Below are positions 46,231 to 59,690 of a DNA stretch of 64,000 nt, one piece after another. Positions within the stretch are counted from its first letter, which is position 1; every line of letters begins with the position of its first letter. The stretch spans positions 110,494 through 174,493 of the forward strand of contig RPFO01001180.1 of NCBI GenBank assembly GCA_009746045.1, written 5' to 3'. The translations under genes were made by a program, and so were the position numbers. This DNA is from Mesostigma viride. Its lineage: Eukaryota > Streptophyta > Mesostigmatophyceae > Mesostigmatales > Mesostigmataceae. The notes under the pieces are model-generated. The model did no database searches. It was not told the origin of the DNA and saw only the letters and a program-made list of their open reading frames with translations.

Positions 46231-47341
46231 TCACAACGTGGCCATGACAGCATCGTGAATCTGCTTCGCCAACGCCCACACTTCAGGACCCGCGCCCTGC
46301 ACCGCCATGGCCACAGGCTGCACCGCTGCAATCGATGCAGCATTCACTGCCTGCGCCGCACCATGTACTGCATGCACGAAAGCCAATCCTGGCTCGGTTA
46401 TCATGGTCTTGCCCGATTCCTGCTGCTTCTTCTTCTTCGATGCGGTCATGCGCACTTTATACCCCTTCCTCTCCAAGCACGCCTTCAGCACCTGGCTCGT
46501 GCGGTGCTGAATATGCTTCTGAAGGCGCGCCTTCTAAACACGAAATGTTGGCAATGTATGATTCCCAAACGGCATGATAGGCACATAATCAGTCCCATTA
46601 ATTGCTTTGCGGCAGTCAATGCACCAGAACACCTGTTGAAAAAAGAAGGTTATGCGCGCTAGCGATTACCCGCGGCAAGAAGCAATCAACACGCCTCGCT
46701 AACAACTGCAACCACAATGTAATTCATGACGGGCCACTCACCGCTACCCTGCTCTCCTGATTCAATGTCTCCCCATTCTCAAGGCCTCCATTGTAAACCT
46801 CTCCGTCTTCACCATCGTCATCGTCTTCCTCTTCCTCCACTCCGACGTATCCGTGTTTCCTTTTCCTAAGATACCTAGGGTTGTTCAAGTCGTATGTGCG
46901 GCGTTGGCACACTTCCAACAAAATTTTGGCCGCCTCTACCCATTACCATTTATTCGTACTATCATAACATATCCAGGCGTTTGAAAAATCATTCCCTCGT
47001 TCGAACTTCTACCCCTGGGCGTCCATGACGAGGCAGTCACGACGGGACGCAGATGCACAAAAATAAAACAAGGCGACATCCCTTCAATCATTGACCAAAA
47101 AACAGAATACGCGCAGAACTTGGATTTCAACACCACGCACCCATTACCAGCGAGCACGGCTGGCCTGCAACCGCCATCATTTCATAACCAGAAGCCAGGG
47201 CCCACACTCCATCCCGTTACCTCATCTTCCACGCACGGCTTCCGCTGCTTCCCTCTGCTCTTTCGCATTCTCCGCCAGCAACCTCGCCTTCTCCTCGTCC
47301 AACAATCCACTAAGAATAAAATCCCCTCTATTGGACGCCAT
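46231..47341 (-). CDS. Spliced CACTA-borne gene, copy 2
   Basis: Exon 1 at 47237-47341 (35 codons, MASNRGDFILSGLLDEEKAR), exon 2 at 46742-46933 (64 codons, ending in GTGAGT donor) and exon 3 from 46533 (acceptor tttcgtgtttag) to a stop at 46231 (about 100 codons) join in phase 0 throughout, predicting about 200 residues. Exon 2 has an acidic run (EEEEDDDDGEDGE) and exon 3 a lysine cluster (TASKKKKQQESGKT) in helical sequence. An alternative acceptor at 46633 adds VFWCIDCRKAIN but meets an in-frame TAG at 46534. A further frame near 45735-45800 (MSHGDSNGAGMQPGVNASK, then a GT donor) may belong to another exon. No known domain; a DNA-binding accessory role for the transposon is inferred. Confidence 0.5.
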
Positions 47342-47848
47342 TCAGACGAACTTTGCTAGCGTCTTTTCACCGGCCCCAGCACACATAATCTATAGCCGCT
47401 TAATGACAACGGCCGACAACGACAACTGCTGAATAGGCGAAAAAGGCTGATAACTACATTTTTATATTTCGCTGCATTTGCTAATAGACACGCACGTTCT
47501 CCCACTTCTCCATTACAATATAATTATCCATCTGGCCGTGTACAGGCAAAGATCCCCGAAGTAACTTACTGAAACGTATCTTACAGCATCGGATCACTGG
47601 CACCTAATCTACAGGTGGTAGATTACCAACCAAGACCCGTCGCGGTAATTTACTCTGTCGGTAATGTACTACCAAAGATGTGCAGTCGTAACGTTACTCT
47701 TACTTACGGCTAGTAAAATTACTACGTAGGATGATAGGTAGTAATGATTACGGCGTTGGATCTCACGCCTCGTATCTAGGTAGTAAGATAAGACCTCGTA
47801 ATTTACGCCTCGGATCCTTTTTACTACCCTCGGACGAAAAGTATAGTG

Positions 47849-50800
47849 ACGTTTTCAGTGAATTTTGGGCTCCAGATTTAAATGCAACGTGCGGTTTGAG
47901 GCAGGGGAAAACATGCGTGGACGATAGGAATTATAGCACCGGCGGGCTTCAAAGTGCCGGACGGCAGGCGGTACCGCCACTCCGTGGCAGCTTGGCCCAG
48001 TTTGCTACCGGCTGGCACACGTTTTCAGTGAATTTTGGGCTCCAGATTTAAATGCAACGTGCGGTTTGAGGCAGGGGAAAACATGCGTGGACGATAGGAA
48101 TTATAGCACCGGCGGGCTTCAAAGTGCCGGACGGCAGGCGGTACCACCATTCCGTGGCAGCTTGGCCCAGTTTGCTACCGGCTGGCACACGTTTTCAGTG
48201 AATTTTGGGCTCCAGATTTAAATGCAACGTGCGGTTTGAGGCAGGGGAAAACATGCGTGGACGATAGGAATTATAGCACCGGCGGGCTTCAAAGTGCCGG
48301 ACGGCAGGCGGTACCACCATTCCGTGGCAGCTTGGCCCAGTTTGCTACCGGCTGGCACACGTTTTCAGTGAATTTTGGGCTCCAGATTTAAATGCAACGT
48401 GCGGTTTGAGGCAGGGGAAAACATGCGTGGACGATAGGAATTATAGCACCGGCGGGCTTCAAAGTGCCGGACGGCAGGCGGTACCACCATTCCGTGGCAG
48501 CTTGGCCCAGTTTGCTACCGGCTGGCACACGTTTTCAGTGAATTTTGGGCTCCAGATTTAAATGCAACGTGCGGTTTGAGGCAGGGGAAAACATGCGTGG
48601 ACGATAGGAATTATAGCACCGGCGGGCTTCAAAGTGCCGGACGGCAGGCGGTACCACCATTCCGTGGCAGCTTGGCCCAGTTTGCTACCGGCTGGCACAC
48701 GTTTTCAGTGAATTTTGGGCTCCAGATTTAAATGCAACGTGCGGTTTGAGGCAGGGGAAAACATGCGTGGACGATAGGAATTATAGCACCGGCGGGCTTC
48801 AAAGTGCCGGACGGCAGGCGGTACCACCATTCCGTGGCAGCTTGGCCCAGTTTGCTACCGGCTGGCACACGTTTTCAGTGAATTTTGGGCTCCAGATTTA
48901 AATGCAACGTGCGGTTTGAGGCAGGGGAAAACATGCGTGGACGATAGGAATTATAGCACCGGCGGGCTTCAAAGTGCCGGACGGCAGGCGGTACCACCAT
49001 TCCGTGGCAGCTTGGCCCAGTTTGCTACCGGCTGGCACACGTTTTCAGTGAATTTTGGGCTCCAGATTTAAATGCAACGTGCGGTTTGAGGCAGGGGAAA
49101 ACATGCGTGGACGATAGGAATTATAGCACCGGCGGGCTTCAAAGTGCCGGACGGCAGGCGGTACCACCATTCCGTGGCAGCTTGGCCCAGTTTGCTACCG
49201 GCTGGCACACGTTTTCAGTGAATTTTGGGCTCCAGATTTAAATGCAACGTGCGGTTTGAGGCAGGGGAAAACATGCGTGGACGATAGGAATTATAGCACC
49301 GGCGGGCTTCAAAGTGCCGGACGGCAGGCGGTACCACCATTCCGTGGCAGCTTGGCCCAGTTTGCTACCGGCTGGCACACGTTTTCAGTGAATTTTGGGC
49401 TCCAGATTTAAATGCAACGTGCGGTTTGAGGCAGGGGAAAACATGCGTGGACGATAGGAATTATAGCACCGGCGGGCTTCAAAGTGCCGGACGGCAGGCG
49501 GTACCACCATTCCGTGGCAGCTTGGCCCAGTTTGCTACCGGCTGGCACACGTTTTCAGTGAATTTTGGGCTCCAGATTTAAATGCAACGTGCGGTTTGAG
49601 GCAGGGGAAAACATGCGTGGACGATAGGAATTATAGCACCGGCGGGCTTCAAAGTGCCGGACGGCAGGCGGTACCACCATTCCGTGGCAGCTTGGCCCAG
49701 TTTGCTACCGGCTGGCACACGTTTTCAGTGAATTTTGGGCTCCAGATTTAAATGCAACGTGCGGTTTGAGGCAGGGGAAAACATGCGTGGACGATAGGAA
49801 TTATAGCACCGGCGGGCTTCAAAGTGCCGGACGGCAGGCGGTACCACCATTCCGTGGCAGCTTGGCCCAGTTTGCTACCGGCTGGCACACGTTTTCAGTG
49901 AATTTTGGGCTCCAGATTTAAATGCAACGTGCGGTTTGAGGCAGGGGAAAACATGCGTGGACGATAGGAATTATAGCACCGGCGGGCTTCAAAGTGCCGG
50001 ACGGCAGGCGGTACCACCATTCCGTGGCAGCTTGGCCCAGTTTGCTACCGGCTGGCACACGTTTTCAGTGAATTTTGGGCTCCAGATTTAAATGCAACGT
50101 GCGGTTTGAGGCAGGGGAAAACATGCGTGGACGATAGGAATTATAGCACCGGCGGGCTTCAAAGTGCCGGACGGCAGGCGGTACCACCATTCCGTGGCAG
50201 CTTGGCCCAGTTTGCTACCGGCTGGCACACGTTTTCAGTGAATTTTGGGCTCCAGATTTAAATGCAACGTGCGGTTTGAGGCAGGGGAAAACATGCGTGG
50301 ACGATAGGAATTATAGCACCGGCGGGCTTCAAAGTGCCGGACGGCAGGCGGTACCACCATTCCGTGGCAGCTTGGCCCAGTTTGCTACCGGCTGGCACAC
50401 GTTTTCAGTGAATTTTGGGCTCCAGATTTAAATGCAACGTGCGGTTTGAGGCAGGGGAAAACATGCGTGGACGATAGGAATTATAGCACCGGCGGGCTTC
50501 AAAGTGCCGGACGGCAGGCGGTACCACCATTCCGTGGCAGCTTGGCCCAGTTTGCTACCGGCTGGCACACGTTTTCAGTGAATTTTGGGCTCCAGATTTA
50601 AATGCAACGTGCGGTTTGAGGCAGGGGAAAACATGCGTGGACGATAGGAATTATAGCACCGGCGGGCTTCAAAGTGCCGGACGGCAGGCGGTACCACCAT
50701 TCCGTGGCAGCTTGGCCCAGTTTGCTACCGGCTGGCACACGTTTTCAGTGAATTTTGGGCTCCAGATTTAAATGCAACGTGCGGTTTGAGGCAGGGGAAA

Positions 50801-52565
50801 ACATGCGTGGACGATAGGAATTATAGCACCGGCGGGCTTCAAAGTGCCGGACGGCAGGCGGTACCACCATTCCGTGGCAGCTTGGCCCAGTTTGCTACCG
50901 GCTGGCACACGTTTTCAGTGAATTTTGGGCTCCAGATTTAAATGCAACGTGCGGTTTGAGGCAGGGGAAAACATGCGTGGACGATAGGAATTATAGCACC
51001 GGCGGGCTTCAAAGTGCCGGACGGCAGGCGGTACCACCATTCCGTGGCAGCTTGGCCCAGTTTGCTACCGGCTGGCACACGTTTTCAGTGAATTTTGGGC
51101 TCCAGATTTAAATGCAACGTGCGGTTTGAGGCAGGGGAAAACATGCGTGGACGATAGGAATTATAGCACCGGCGGGCTTCAAAGTGCCGGACGGCAGGCG
51201 GTACCACCATTCCGTGGCAGCTTGGCCCAGTTTGCTACCGGCTGGCACACGTTTTCAGTGAATTTTGGGCTCCAGATTTAAATGCAACGTGCGGTTTGAG
51301 GCAGGGGAAAACATGCGTGGACGATAGGAATTATAGCACCGGCGGGCTTCAAAGTGCCGGACGGCAGGCGGTACCACCATTCCGTGGCAGCTTGGCCCAG
51401 TTTGCTACCGGCTGGCACACGTTTTCAGTGAATTTTGGGCTCCAGATTTAAATGCAACGTGCGGTTTGAGGCAGGGGAAAACATGCGTGGACGATAGGAA
51501 TTATAGCACCGGCGGGCTTCAAAGTGCCGGACGGCAGGCGGTACCACCATTCCGTGGCAGCTTGGCCCAGTTTGCTACCGGCTGGCACACGTTTTCAGTG
51601 AATTTTGGGCTCCAGATTTAAATGCAACGTGCGGTTTGAGGCAGGGGAAAACATGCGTGGACGATAGGAATTATAGCACCGGCGGGCTTCAAAGTGCCGG
51701 ACGGCAGGCGGTACCACCATTCCGTGGCAGCTTGGCCCAGTTTGCTACCGGCTGGCACACGTTTTCAGTGAATTTTGGGCTCCAGATTTAAATGCAACGT
51801 GCGGTTTGAGGCAGGGGAAAACATGCGTGGACGATAGGAATTATAGCACCGGCGGGCTTCAAAGTGCCGGACGGCAGGCGGTACCACCATTCCGTGGCAG
51901 CTTGGCCCAGTTTGCTACCGGCTGGCACACGTTTTCAGTGAATTTTGGGCTCCAGATTTAAATGCAACGTGCGGTTTGAGGCAGGGGAAAACATGCGTGG
52001 ACGATAGGAATTATAGCACCGGCGGGCTTCAAAGTGCCGGACGGCAGGCGGTACCACCATTCCGTGGCAGCTTGGCCCAGTTTGCTACCGGCTGGCACAC
52101 GTTTTCAGTGAATTTTGGGCTCCAGATTTAAATGCAACGTGCGGTTTGAGGCAGGGGAAAACATGCGTGGACGATAGGAATTATAGCACCGGCGGGCTTC
52201 AAAGTGCCGGACGGCAGGCGGTACCACCATTCCGTGGCAGCTTGGCCCAGTTTGCTACCGGCTGGCACACGTTTTCAGTGAATTTTGGGCTCCAGATTTA
52301 AATGCAACGTGCGGTTTGAGGCAGGGGAAAACATGCGTGGACGATAGGAATTATAGCACCGGCGGGCTTCAAAGTGCCGGACGGCAGGCGGTACCACCAT
52401 TCCGTGGCAGCTTGGCCCAGTTTGCTACCGGCTGGCACACGTTTTCAGTGAATTTTGGGCTCCAGATTTAAATGCAACGTGCGGTTTGAGGCAGGGGAAA
52501 ACATGCGTGGACGATAGGAATTATAGCACCGGCGGGCTTCAAAGTGCCGGACGGCAGGCGGTACC
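47849..52565. repeat. 170-bp satellite, second array (about 28 copies)
   Basis: Same orientation and unit as the first array. It resumes exactly where CACTA copy 2 interrupts a unit. The first complete boundary is subtype B, then all units are subtype A. It ends at gtacc (52565), where the LINE begins. Confidence 0.97.
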
Positions 52566-52679
52566 GCGACCGCAGCGCGTTGGGGGGCTGCCGCCCCCCA
52601 AACCCCCCGCGTGGGGGGCTCCGCCCCCCACACCCCCCGCCCCCCCCCTCGGTGGCTGCCACGCCTGCCCTGATTGTTC

Positions 52680-54368
52680 ATGGACGACCCACGACCCCCT
52701 TCGCCCAACGGCTCCCCCGCTCCCCGGTTGGCGCCTCGGCGGTCCTCTCGGCTTGCGGCCCTTCTTGCGGAGGTGGGCGACCCGGCTGCGGGGGGCTCGG
52801 GCGCCCCGGTCTCCCCCTCCTTGGTCTGCGAGGTCTGCCGGAGCGGGCACCGCGGGCACCACATGTTAGTTTGTGATGCTTGCAATTCCGGGTGGCACTT
52901 GCAGTGTCTTACTCCCCGGCTCTACCGGGTCCCGCCGGGCTCCTGGACGTGCCCGCGCTGTCCCCCCCGGCGGGCCCCCGGGCTGCCCTCCCCGCTGGGT
53001 GCTCCGGCCCCCTGCCCCGTGTGCCCCCCTGCCGAGGCCCTCGGGGCGGGCCGTGGCCTGCCCGATGGGGCCGCCGTTGCTCGGGCCCTGGCGCCCTCGG
53101 CCCCGGGGCCCCACCCGTCGCCTGGCCCCGCCGACGGGGGCGCGGCGCTGTCGCCTGGGCTGGGCCCGGCCGACCCCCGGCGGGCCTGGCGACCCCGGCG
53201 CCCGCCCCCGGCCCCTCGCTCCCCGACGCTCTGGCCTCCCTTCCCCGGCCGCGGTTGGCCACCCAGCCGCCACCCCCGTCCTTGCCGCGTGGGACGGCGG
53301 CCCCCGGGCCCACGCGTTCACCTCGTGGCCGCCCTCGCACATTGTCGGCGTGGTGGGCCGCGCCACCTTTTCTTGGGCGTACTGCCCTTTGTTGCTGGAC
53401 GCGGTCGGGCTCCAGGCCGCCTTCCCCTCGCTCCCTAGGCCCCCGGCCTTCCTGGCCCTAGTTGCGCAGGTGCGGGCGACATTTCTTTCCGCCGCCCCCC
53501 GGTGACGGCCTCGACTCTTTGGGGGTATGTCTTGGAAGGATATCACGCCGGCTGCCGGCTGCCGTGGCATCTCCCGGCCGCCCGGCAGGAAGAGCTGCTT
53601 TCCCTGGACGAGCGGGTGGGTCAGGAGGTGGTCGAGTTCGTCACGGCGGTGGCTCGAGACGCACAGGTCTCGGTGCGGGCGGCCTACCTCGCGGGCGGCG
53701 CCGACCTGGGCCTCATGTCCCCGCGGCAGCTTCGCCTCTTCTTGGACGCCCAGGCCCCGCCTCCCGGCCCGGTTGCCAGTGGGGGCTTTCTCATCACCTC
53801 CCTCAGCCTGGCGCAGGCCGCCATGCTGCGTGTGGAGTTCGGGGCCCCCATCGCGGTTCAGGGCGGCCAGGCCATCTTGGTGGACTCGGCCGGGCGCGCC
53901 CAGCCCCTAACCGCGGGGACGCCTGTTTCTGCCTTCCTCCACGACATCCTGGAGTTGGCAGGCATCCCGCACGAATGGCACCCCGCGGCTGACCAACCGG
54001 TCGGCATCCTCTCGCGCGCCCAGATTGCCGCTCTCCCGGGTTGCTGGGAGGCCGGCTGGGACCCGCCCCCCCCTCATGTCCGGTCCCTTCTGGAGGGGGA
54101 CGACCCCGAGTCAGGCTCCTGTGCCATCTGCCTTGAGCCCTTCCGGCCGGGGGATGGCTTGTGTCGCCTGCCCGCGTGCGGCCACACATTCCATCAAGCG
54201 TGCATCGCGCGCAGCTTGCTCCACTCCGTGCCGCGCTGCCCGTTGTGCCGGGCTGTTGTGCCGCCCCCTGGGACTGCGCTTCCTCTCGGCCCGCCCCCGG
54301 TCTCGCTGGGTCCCCTGCCGGGTCCCCACCGGGCCCCGGGGCCAGCTGCCTCCCCGACCCCTCGGCCT
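52680..54368 (+). pseudogene. LINE N-terminal coding part: PHD finger and RING-H2 finger
   Basis: The ATG at 52680 opens MDDPRPPSPNGSPAPR. A PHD-type finger lies at 52826-52962 (CEVCRSGHRGHHMLVCDAC, then GWHLQC, then WTCPRCPP). A Pro-rich linker follows, with at least two frame changes before 53500: the frame ending at 53438 gives way to one carrying HIVGVVGRATFSWAYCPLLL, then to the frame open from 53502. A RING-H2 finger at 54120-54249 (CAIC, CGHTFHQAC, CPLC) has the C3H2C3 spacing of E3 ubiquitin ligases. PHD fingers usually read histone tails and RING fingers recruit E2 enzymes, so chromatin targeting or host-protein modification is inferred. The CACTA insertion ends this part. Confidence 0.75.
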
Positions 54369-54375
54369 CACTAGG

Positions 54376-54735
54376 AACTCAGATCTGAGATTTTTCTCAG
54401 TTTTTCTCAGTTTTCTCAGTTTTCTCAGGAAGGCTGCCTGAGATTTCCTGAGATTTCCTGAGATTTCCTGAGATTTCCTGAGATTTCCTGAGATCAACTG
54501 AGAAAAATCTCAGTTTTCTCAGGAAAACTGAGAAAATCACCTGAGAAAACTGAGAAAACTGAGAAAAAACTGAGATCAGCCTGAGAAAGTCGCCTGGCCT
54601 GAGATTTTTTTTTCTCAGGAACGAAATTTCTCAGGCGCCCGGTTTTTTCTCAGGTTGCTGCCTGAGAAAATCTGAGACTGAGAATATCTGGGAAACTTAA
54701 GGCCTGAGAAAAACTGAGAAACCTCATGCACACAG
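54376..54735. repeat. Left subterminal repeats of the second CACTA element
   Basis: More than a dozen copies of ctgagatttcc and its complement, likely transposase-binding sites; mirrored at 59691-59970. Confidence 0.88.
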
Positions 54736-54842
54736 AGAAATCGCATTCATACCACGCAACCAGAAATCACTTTGATTACAAATTATAATAATTTCTTGTG
54801 CAGTTGGAGTACAGCTCTTCAAGTTTAATAAGAACATCAATT

Positions 54843-55258
54843 TCAGTCACTAGACGAGTTGCTACAATCTGCTTCAGCGTAGCTCACTTTTCCATACGCC
54901 CTTGCACTTCTCCTCGTTGGTGCAAGGTCGCCCCGGCTAGGTTCAGCCACATTCTTGTGCTGCCTACCCCCTCTCCCCCTCTGCCCACGATTCCCCCGCG
55001 TAGGTTCAGCCGCATACTCGCGGCCATCGCCACCACGGGCAGAATCAGCAGCATTTTCTGCTGCAGGCTGCCTCCTTCCTCTCCCCCTCCGTCCACGCTT
55101 CCCCGTGCAGGTTCAGACGCATTGTAGCTGCATGGGTCATCACTGTCGCTGCTAGGTGGAGCCACATCCTCTTGGCTACCATTATCACTGCCGCTGCAGA
55201 TGGAGGAATCAGTTTCTGCTGCAGGCTGCTTACCCCTCCTCTTCCTTGGTGCAGGCAT
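54843..55258 (-). CDS. Small acidic/RG-repeat protein in the second CACTA element, one frameshift
   Basis: Starts MPAPRKRRGKQPAAETDSSI at 55258, then an acidic Ser/Asp stretch and YNASEPARG. After a one-base change in a G-run near 55104 the natural frame reads GKRGRRGRGRRQPAAENAAD, then AAEPTRGNRGQRGRGGRQ and a tail RRSARAYGKVSYAEADCS with a stop at 54843. About 138 residues. RG-rich proteins commonly bind nucleic acids. It may be an accessory protein of the element or a captured gene fragment. Confidence 0.45.
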
Positions 55259-55274
55259 GCCATCCTCGCTGCCA

Positions 55275-55340
55275 CACTAGGAACGGAGTGTTGACAAACT
55301 TTGACAATTGTTTGTCAAGAATTGTCAAATAGTTCTAGTG
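55275..55340. repeat. 66-bp CACTA-ended mini-palindrome
   Basis: Begins cactaggaacgg, like the parent terminus, and ends gttctagtg, with TTGACA/TGTCAA motifs between. It could be a miniature derivative or remnant terminus nested in the larger element. No flanking duplication. Confidence 0.5.
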
Positions 55341-56030
55341 TGACCCGCTGGCTTCACACAGCCAAAAAAAAAAAAAAATTTAATCAATTTTTGGCGGTAG
55401 AGAGACCATGGAGGGACTGCCCGCTGCCCGCTGTAGACGCATACTGTAGTTCGTAGAAGCGTACTCCTTCGCTGCACTCCGGAGAGGAATCGTGACGGAC
55501 TGACGGTCTCCTTCGCTGCCCTCCAGAGAGGAGGCCGCTAAAGCGGCCGCTCGCTTCGCTCGCTGGGAGCTTTGCGCGGATTGGTTGGCAGTTCTTCCGT
55601 GCGCTTGGCGCGGATTGGTGGTCAGTCAGTCCGCCCCTTCTGGATTGGCCGCGTACTCGGTGATGCCCTGAATAGTGTCGGATTACCTTACATTGCCAAA
55701 TTAGTAATATAGATTCTTGACATATCAACTGACATGACCTTGACAAACCTTGACAGAACTTGACAAAAGCTTGACATGATAACATCAAAGGCTTGACAAA
55801 CCTTGACAGAATGTTGAAAGGTTGACAAAACCTTGACAATCTTTGAAATATCAACATATCAACACGGAAAAAAATGTCAATACACTGACAAACCAAGGTG
55901 ATGTGTCAAGAAATGTCAAGACGTTAACAAACGAAGGCCAAAAAAATTGTTAACATGACAAAATGTCCACAAATGTTAACATGACAAACGTCAACATGAC
56001 AACCAAAGGCGTAGCAAACTGACAAATCAA
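55286..56030. repeat. Clusters of TTGACA/TGTCAA motifs
   Basis: About 25 copies of ttgacaa(a/c) in both orientations, at 55286-55330 and 55717-56030, separated by a GC-rich segment with gccgctaaagcggc (about 55550-55563). They resemble the subterminal repeats of another transposon family. Confidence 0.65.
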
Positions 56031-56787
<757 letters not shown>

Positions 56788-56996
56788 TGGTATTCTCACC
56801 TAAACTGTCCCTATGTACCTCACAAGATGTAGGGAACTGCGAAACCACAGGAATACCTAGAGAAGAGCGCTTCCTGGCTCACGAAAAACTCGCCGATTGA
56901 GTGCTTGACGTTCACGTTTGATAATGCTGAACTGCGTTATCAAATCATCTGCGTTATCAAATCATCATCTGGCAGAGTCACGTCACTTGGTTGGTG

Positions 56997-57029
56997 CCGG
57001 GCCCGCTACAAAAAACGTAGCGGGCCCGG
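56997..57029. repeat. Perfect hairpin, 13-bp GC arms
   Basis: ccgggcccgctac and gtagcgggcccgg enclose an A-rich 7-base loop. No T-run follows, so it is not called a terminator. Confidence 0.8.
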
Positions 57030-58040
57030 TGATGTCGCTATTACACCACCCGACTTTACATCGAGTCACTGTGAATGATATATATATGGCTGCCTACAGC
57101 ACCGCGCATGGTGTCCAAGTAAAATTATGGCGCTGCCAAGGCTGCGTACCTGCCGTTATCGCCTTGGTCTTTGTCACGGTGGCGTTCTCCAATTCACGTG
57201 CAACGTCCACTTCCTGTGCCAGCTCTGGCGCGGCGCGTGCCCTTCGGGCTGAATTTCAAATTTCCGCGTGCAGTCCGTTGGAGAGGGGCGCTGCGTCCGG
57301 AGTCCGGACTTGGGAATTCGGAGGCTGCTGGTCGCACAAAAGATCGTTGTTGGCTGTTGAGTGATGTCCGACTGGCACGATGGAGAGGGCTCCATCACAT
57401 TGGCGACCTCACCAGTGGCCCACATGTACCGACGAGACCTGCATCTCGAGCTTGTCGGCCCTCACGCTGCAGCTGTCGCCATGCGAGACGCCCTGAGACT
57501 CTCGGCATGATTTTTCCCGTGCAATATCACGCCCTCGATTCGCAGCAAGGCCCGTCTGCTCCAATATGGCCGACTGCGGGCTGTGCCGTAACAGGAAATG
57601 TCCGGGTGATGGCAGGCAGTGCCTACCCATCCCACCGCACGCACCGCGTCAAGCAATATTTCCACTTCCGCTGCTGCTGGGCACCGGGCTACTGCCTACA
57701 TTTCTTCAATCGCTCCATCGCCTCCTCCATGGTGCCTCGCTCCCTGCGGCCCCTCCGCCACGCCGGATATCCATGGCAATCAAGCCTACCGGCTACCACC
57801 ATACCGGCCACGAGCCCTTGCTGCACCAAACGAAGTGTGCGGCCCCGAATTAAGTGAAGTACACGGCAGGACTGGGAACCACCTGAAATTACATCGGGGT
57901 CTCCAGTGGACTTGGCGTCACATCTTGCTAACGTTGTCACTGTCGGCAGTTGTCAGTTGCTGTTGGTTGTTGCATGCTGAGGGTTGCAGATGTTCTAGGA
58001 ACAGCTGGTCCAATGTTGCTATGCATGCAGTTACTCTTGC
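57030..58040. other. Unassigned, possible exon material
   Basis: Open frames exist on both strands (plus 57171-57857; minus 57462-57665 and 57689-57940), none with a recognisable domain. The minus frame ending EEAMERLKKCRQ precedes a gtaggc string that could be a donor site. Too weak to call a gene. Confidence 0.25.
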
Positions 58041-59215
58041 CATTACGTGTGTCCGTGTGCCTCCAACCATCCCGCCACAATGCCAGCACCCTCCACCCCG
58101 CTAACTCCCACTCGCCCCACTCCCCTGCCTGTTCCATACCCGCCCCACCCACAAATATACGTCACAGACATCCACATGCCGTTATCCATCCCCACCTGAC
58201 TACGGACTACTCTCGCCCCCACGCTGAGGTCCCCCACAACACCGTAACACCGCCCTCCTCCCCCAAACCATCCGATGACCCACCCGACCATCCACCTTGA
58301 GTCCCCCCAAACCAACCTATCTGACTACCACCCTTCCGTATTACATACACCACCTTCCACACCAACATAACAAACCACCTACTAAACAAACCTACCGCCC
58401 CACAACGAGGTTCCCCTACACCACTGCACCCCGCCCACCCCGCCCCCCGCTGCCCCAACATACGATGACTCCACCCCACCATCCACGTGAAGCATAACCA
58501 TCCACCCCGGCCTCCGGGGCAACCAATCAGCTGTCCACTCAACCATAACTGACACTGCTGCACCGACCACCGGCAAGCCCGCCTACGTACCATACCCAAG
58601 CCACCCACGCAACCCAAGCATCCCCAACCCTCACACGAACCTGTGACCTACGCACGAGCTACCTACAACTGCGACTCACAACTACTACATAATCAACCCA
58701 TAACAATGTCCCCCATGACCCCCGCCAAAGGGGGGGGTCCCCCCAATAGTCCAACACACACACACACACACACACTCTACAATACCCAGGACCACGAGTA
58801 CCCACCCAATTCACCTCCCACAACGGTATCACCCACGAGTCCAGTGCCCCACCCATGTCCACAGCGACACCCCGGAGACTTCACCACGCCCACCGACTGC
58901 ACGCACGCACACCTAGCTGCACACTCCCACGCACCTACCCTCGCACGCACGCATGCACGCAGCCATCAACCCACCCACCAAGGCACGCCTGCACAAACGC
59001 GCACATGCACAAGTGCACGCACACGCACACATAGCTGCACACTCTCACGCACCCACTCACGCACGCACGCCTGCACACAGCCATCAACCCACCCGCCAAG
59101 GCACGCCTGCACAAACGCACTCATGCACAACTGCACGCACTCGCCCACGCACGCACACCTAGCTGCACGCCTGCACGCAGTCACGCAATGCATGGCAGCA
59201 TGCCCGCCTTCTATA
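58040..59215. repeat. C/A-rich low-complexity region with CA and CACG repeats
   Basis: ccaccc-rich sequence, a (CA)n tract at 58753-58775 and acgcacgcac-type repeats from 58895 to 59190, including two related ~135-bp units (aaggcacgcctgcacaaacgc at 58979 and 59097). Noncoding. Confidence 0.75.
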
Positions 59216-59690
59216 TCATTCTTGGAATATCATGTTGCATATGGCATTATTATCATGTTTGTAAATTTAACTCCTTGCTTTCTGTATGCTTTCTTTCTTT
59301 GGGGGATGACTTGATGCAGATCGTGGAGCATACAAGCTCGACGAGAAGACGTACACATCAATATTGAGTGAAACCACCGTTGCTGGGCTCTGGCATGCCA
59401 GCTGTTATATGGCCATGAGCCATCAGCTAGCAATCCAGAAATAGGATGAGAGCAGTTTTGAGTCGATGTTTTATATTTTGATGGTATTGAAATGATGAGT
59501 CACAGAATGCCACAATGAAACATAAGTTCATTACTATCAAACAGCGTGATGCCATGAATGCCACGCCTAATACCACAAGATGTGCTAATAACGTATTTAA
59601 TTCATTAATGAATTGTTGGATTTATTGCATGATGGTGTTATGCTTGTTAGAATACACATTTAATTCTGGCAATGGCATGCCTGAGAAAAT
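59216..59690. other. No gene recognised, AT-rich
   Basis: Spacer between the CACG region and the right subterminal repeats. Confidence 0.45.

Noticed and set aside
52866-53570. Long minus-strand frames opposite the LINE N-terminal part
   Set aside because: High GC makes antisense frames open; they are Gly/Arg-rich and lack the zinc-finger patterns clear on the plus strand.
56997-57029. Rho-independent terminator
   Set aside because: The hairpin is strong but no T-run follows, and the DNA is eukaryotic.
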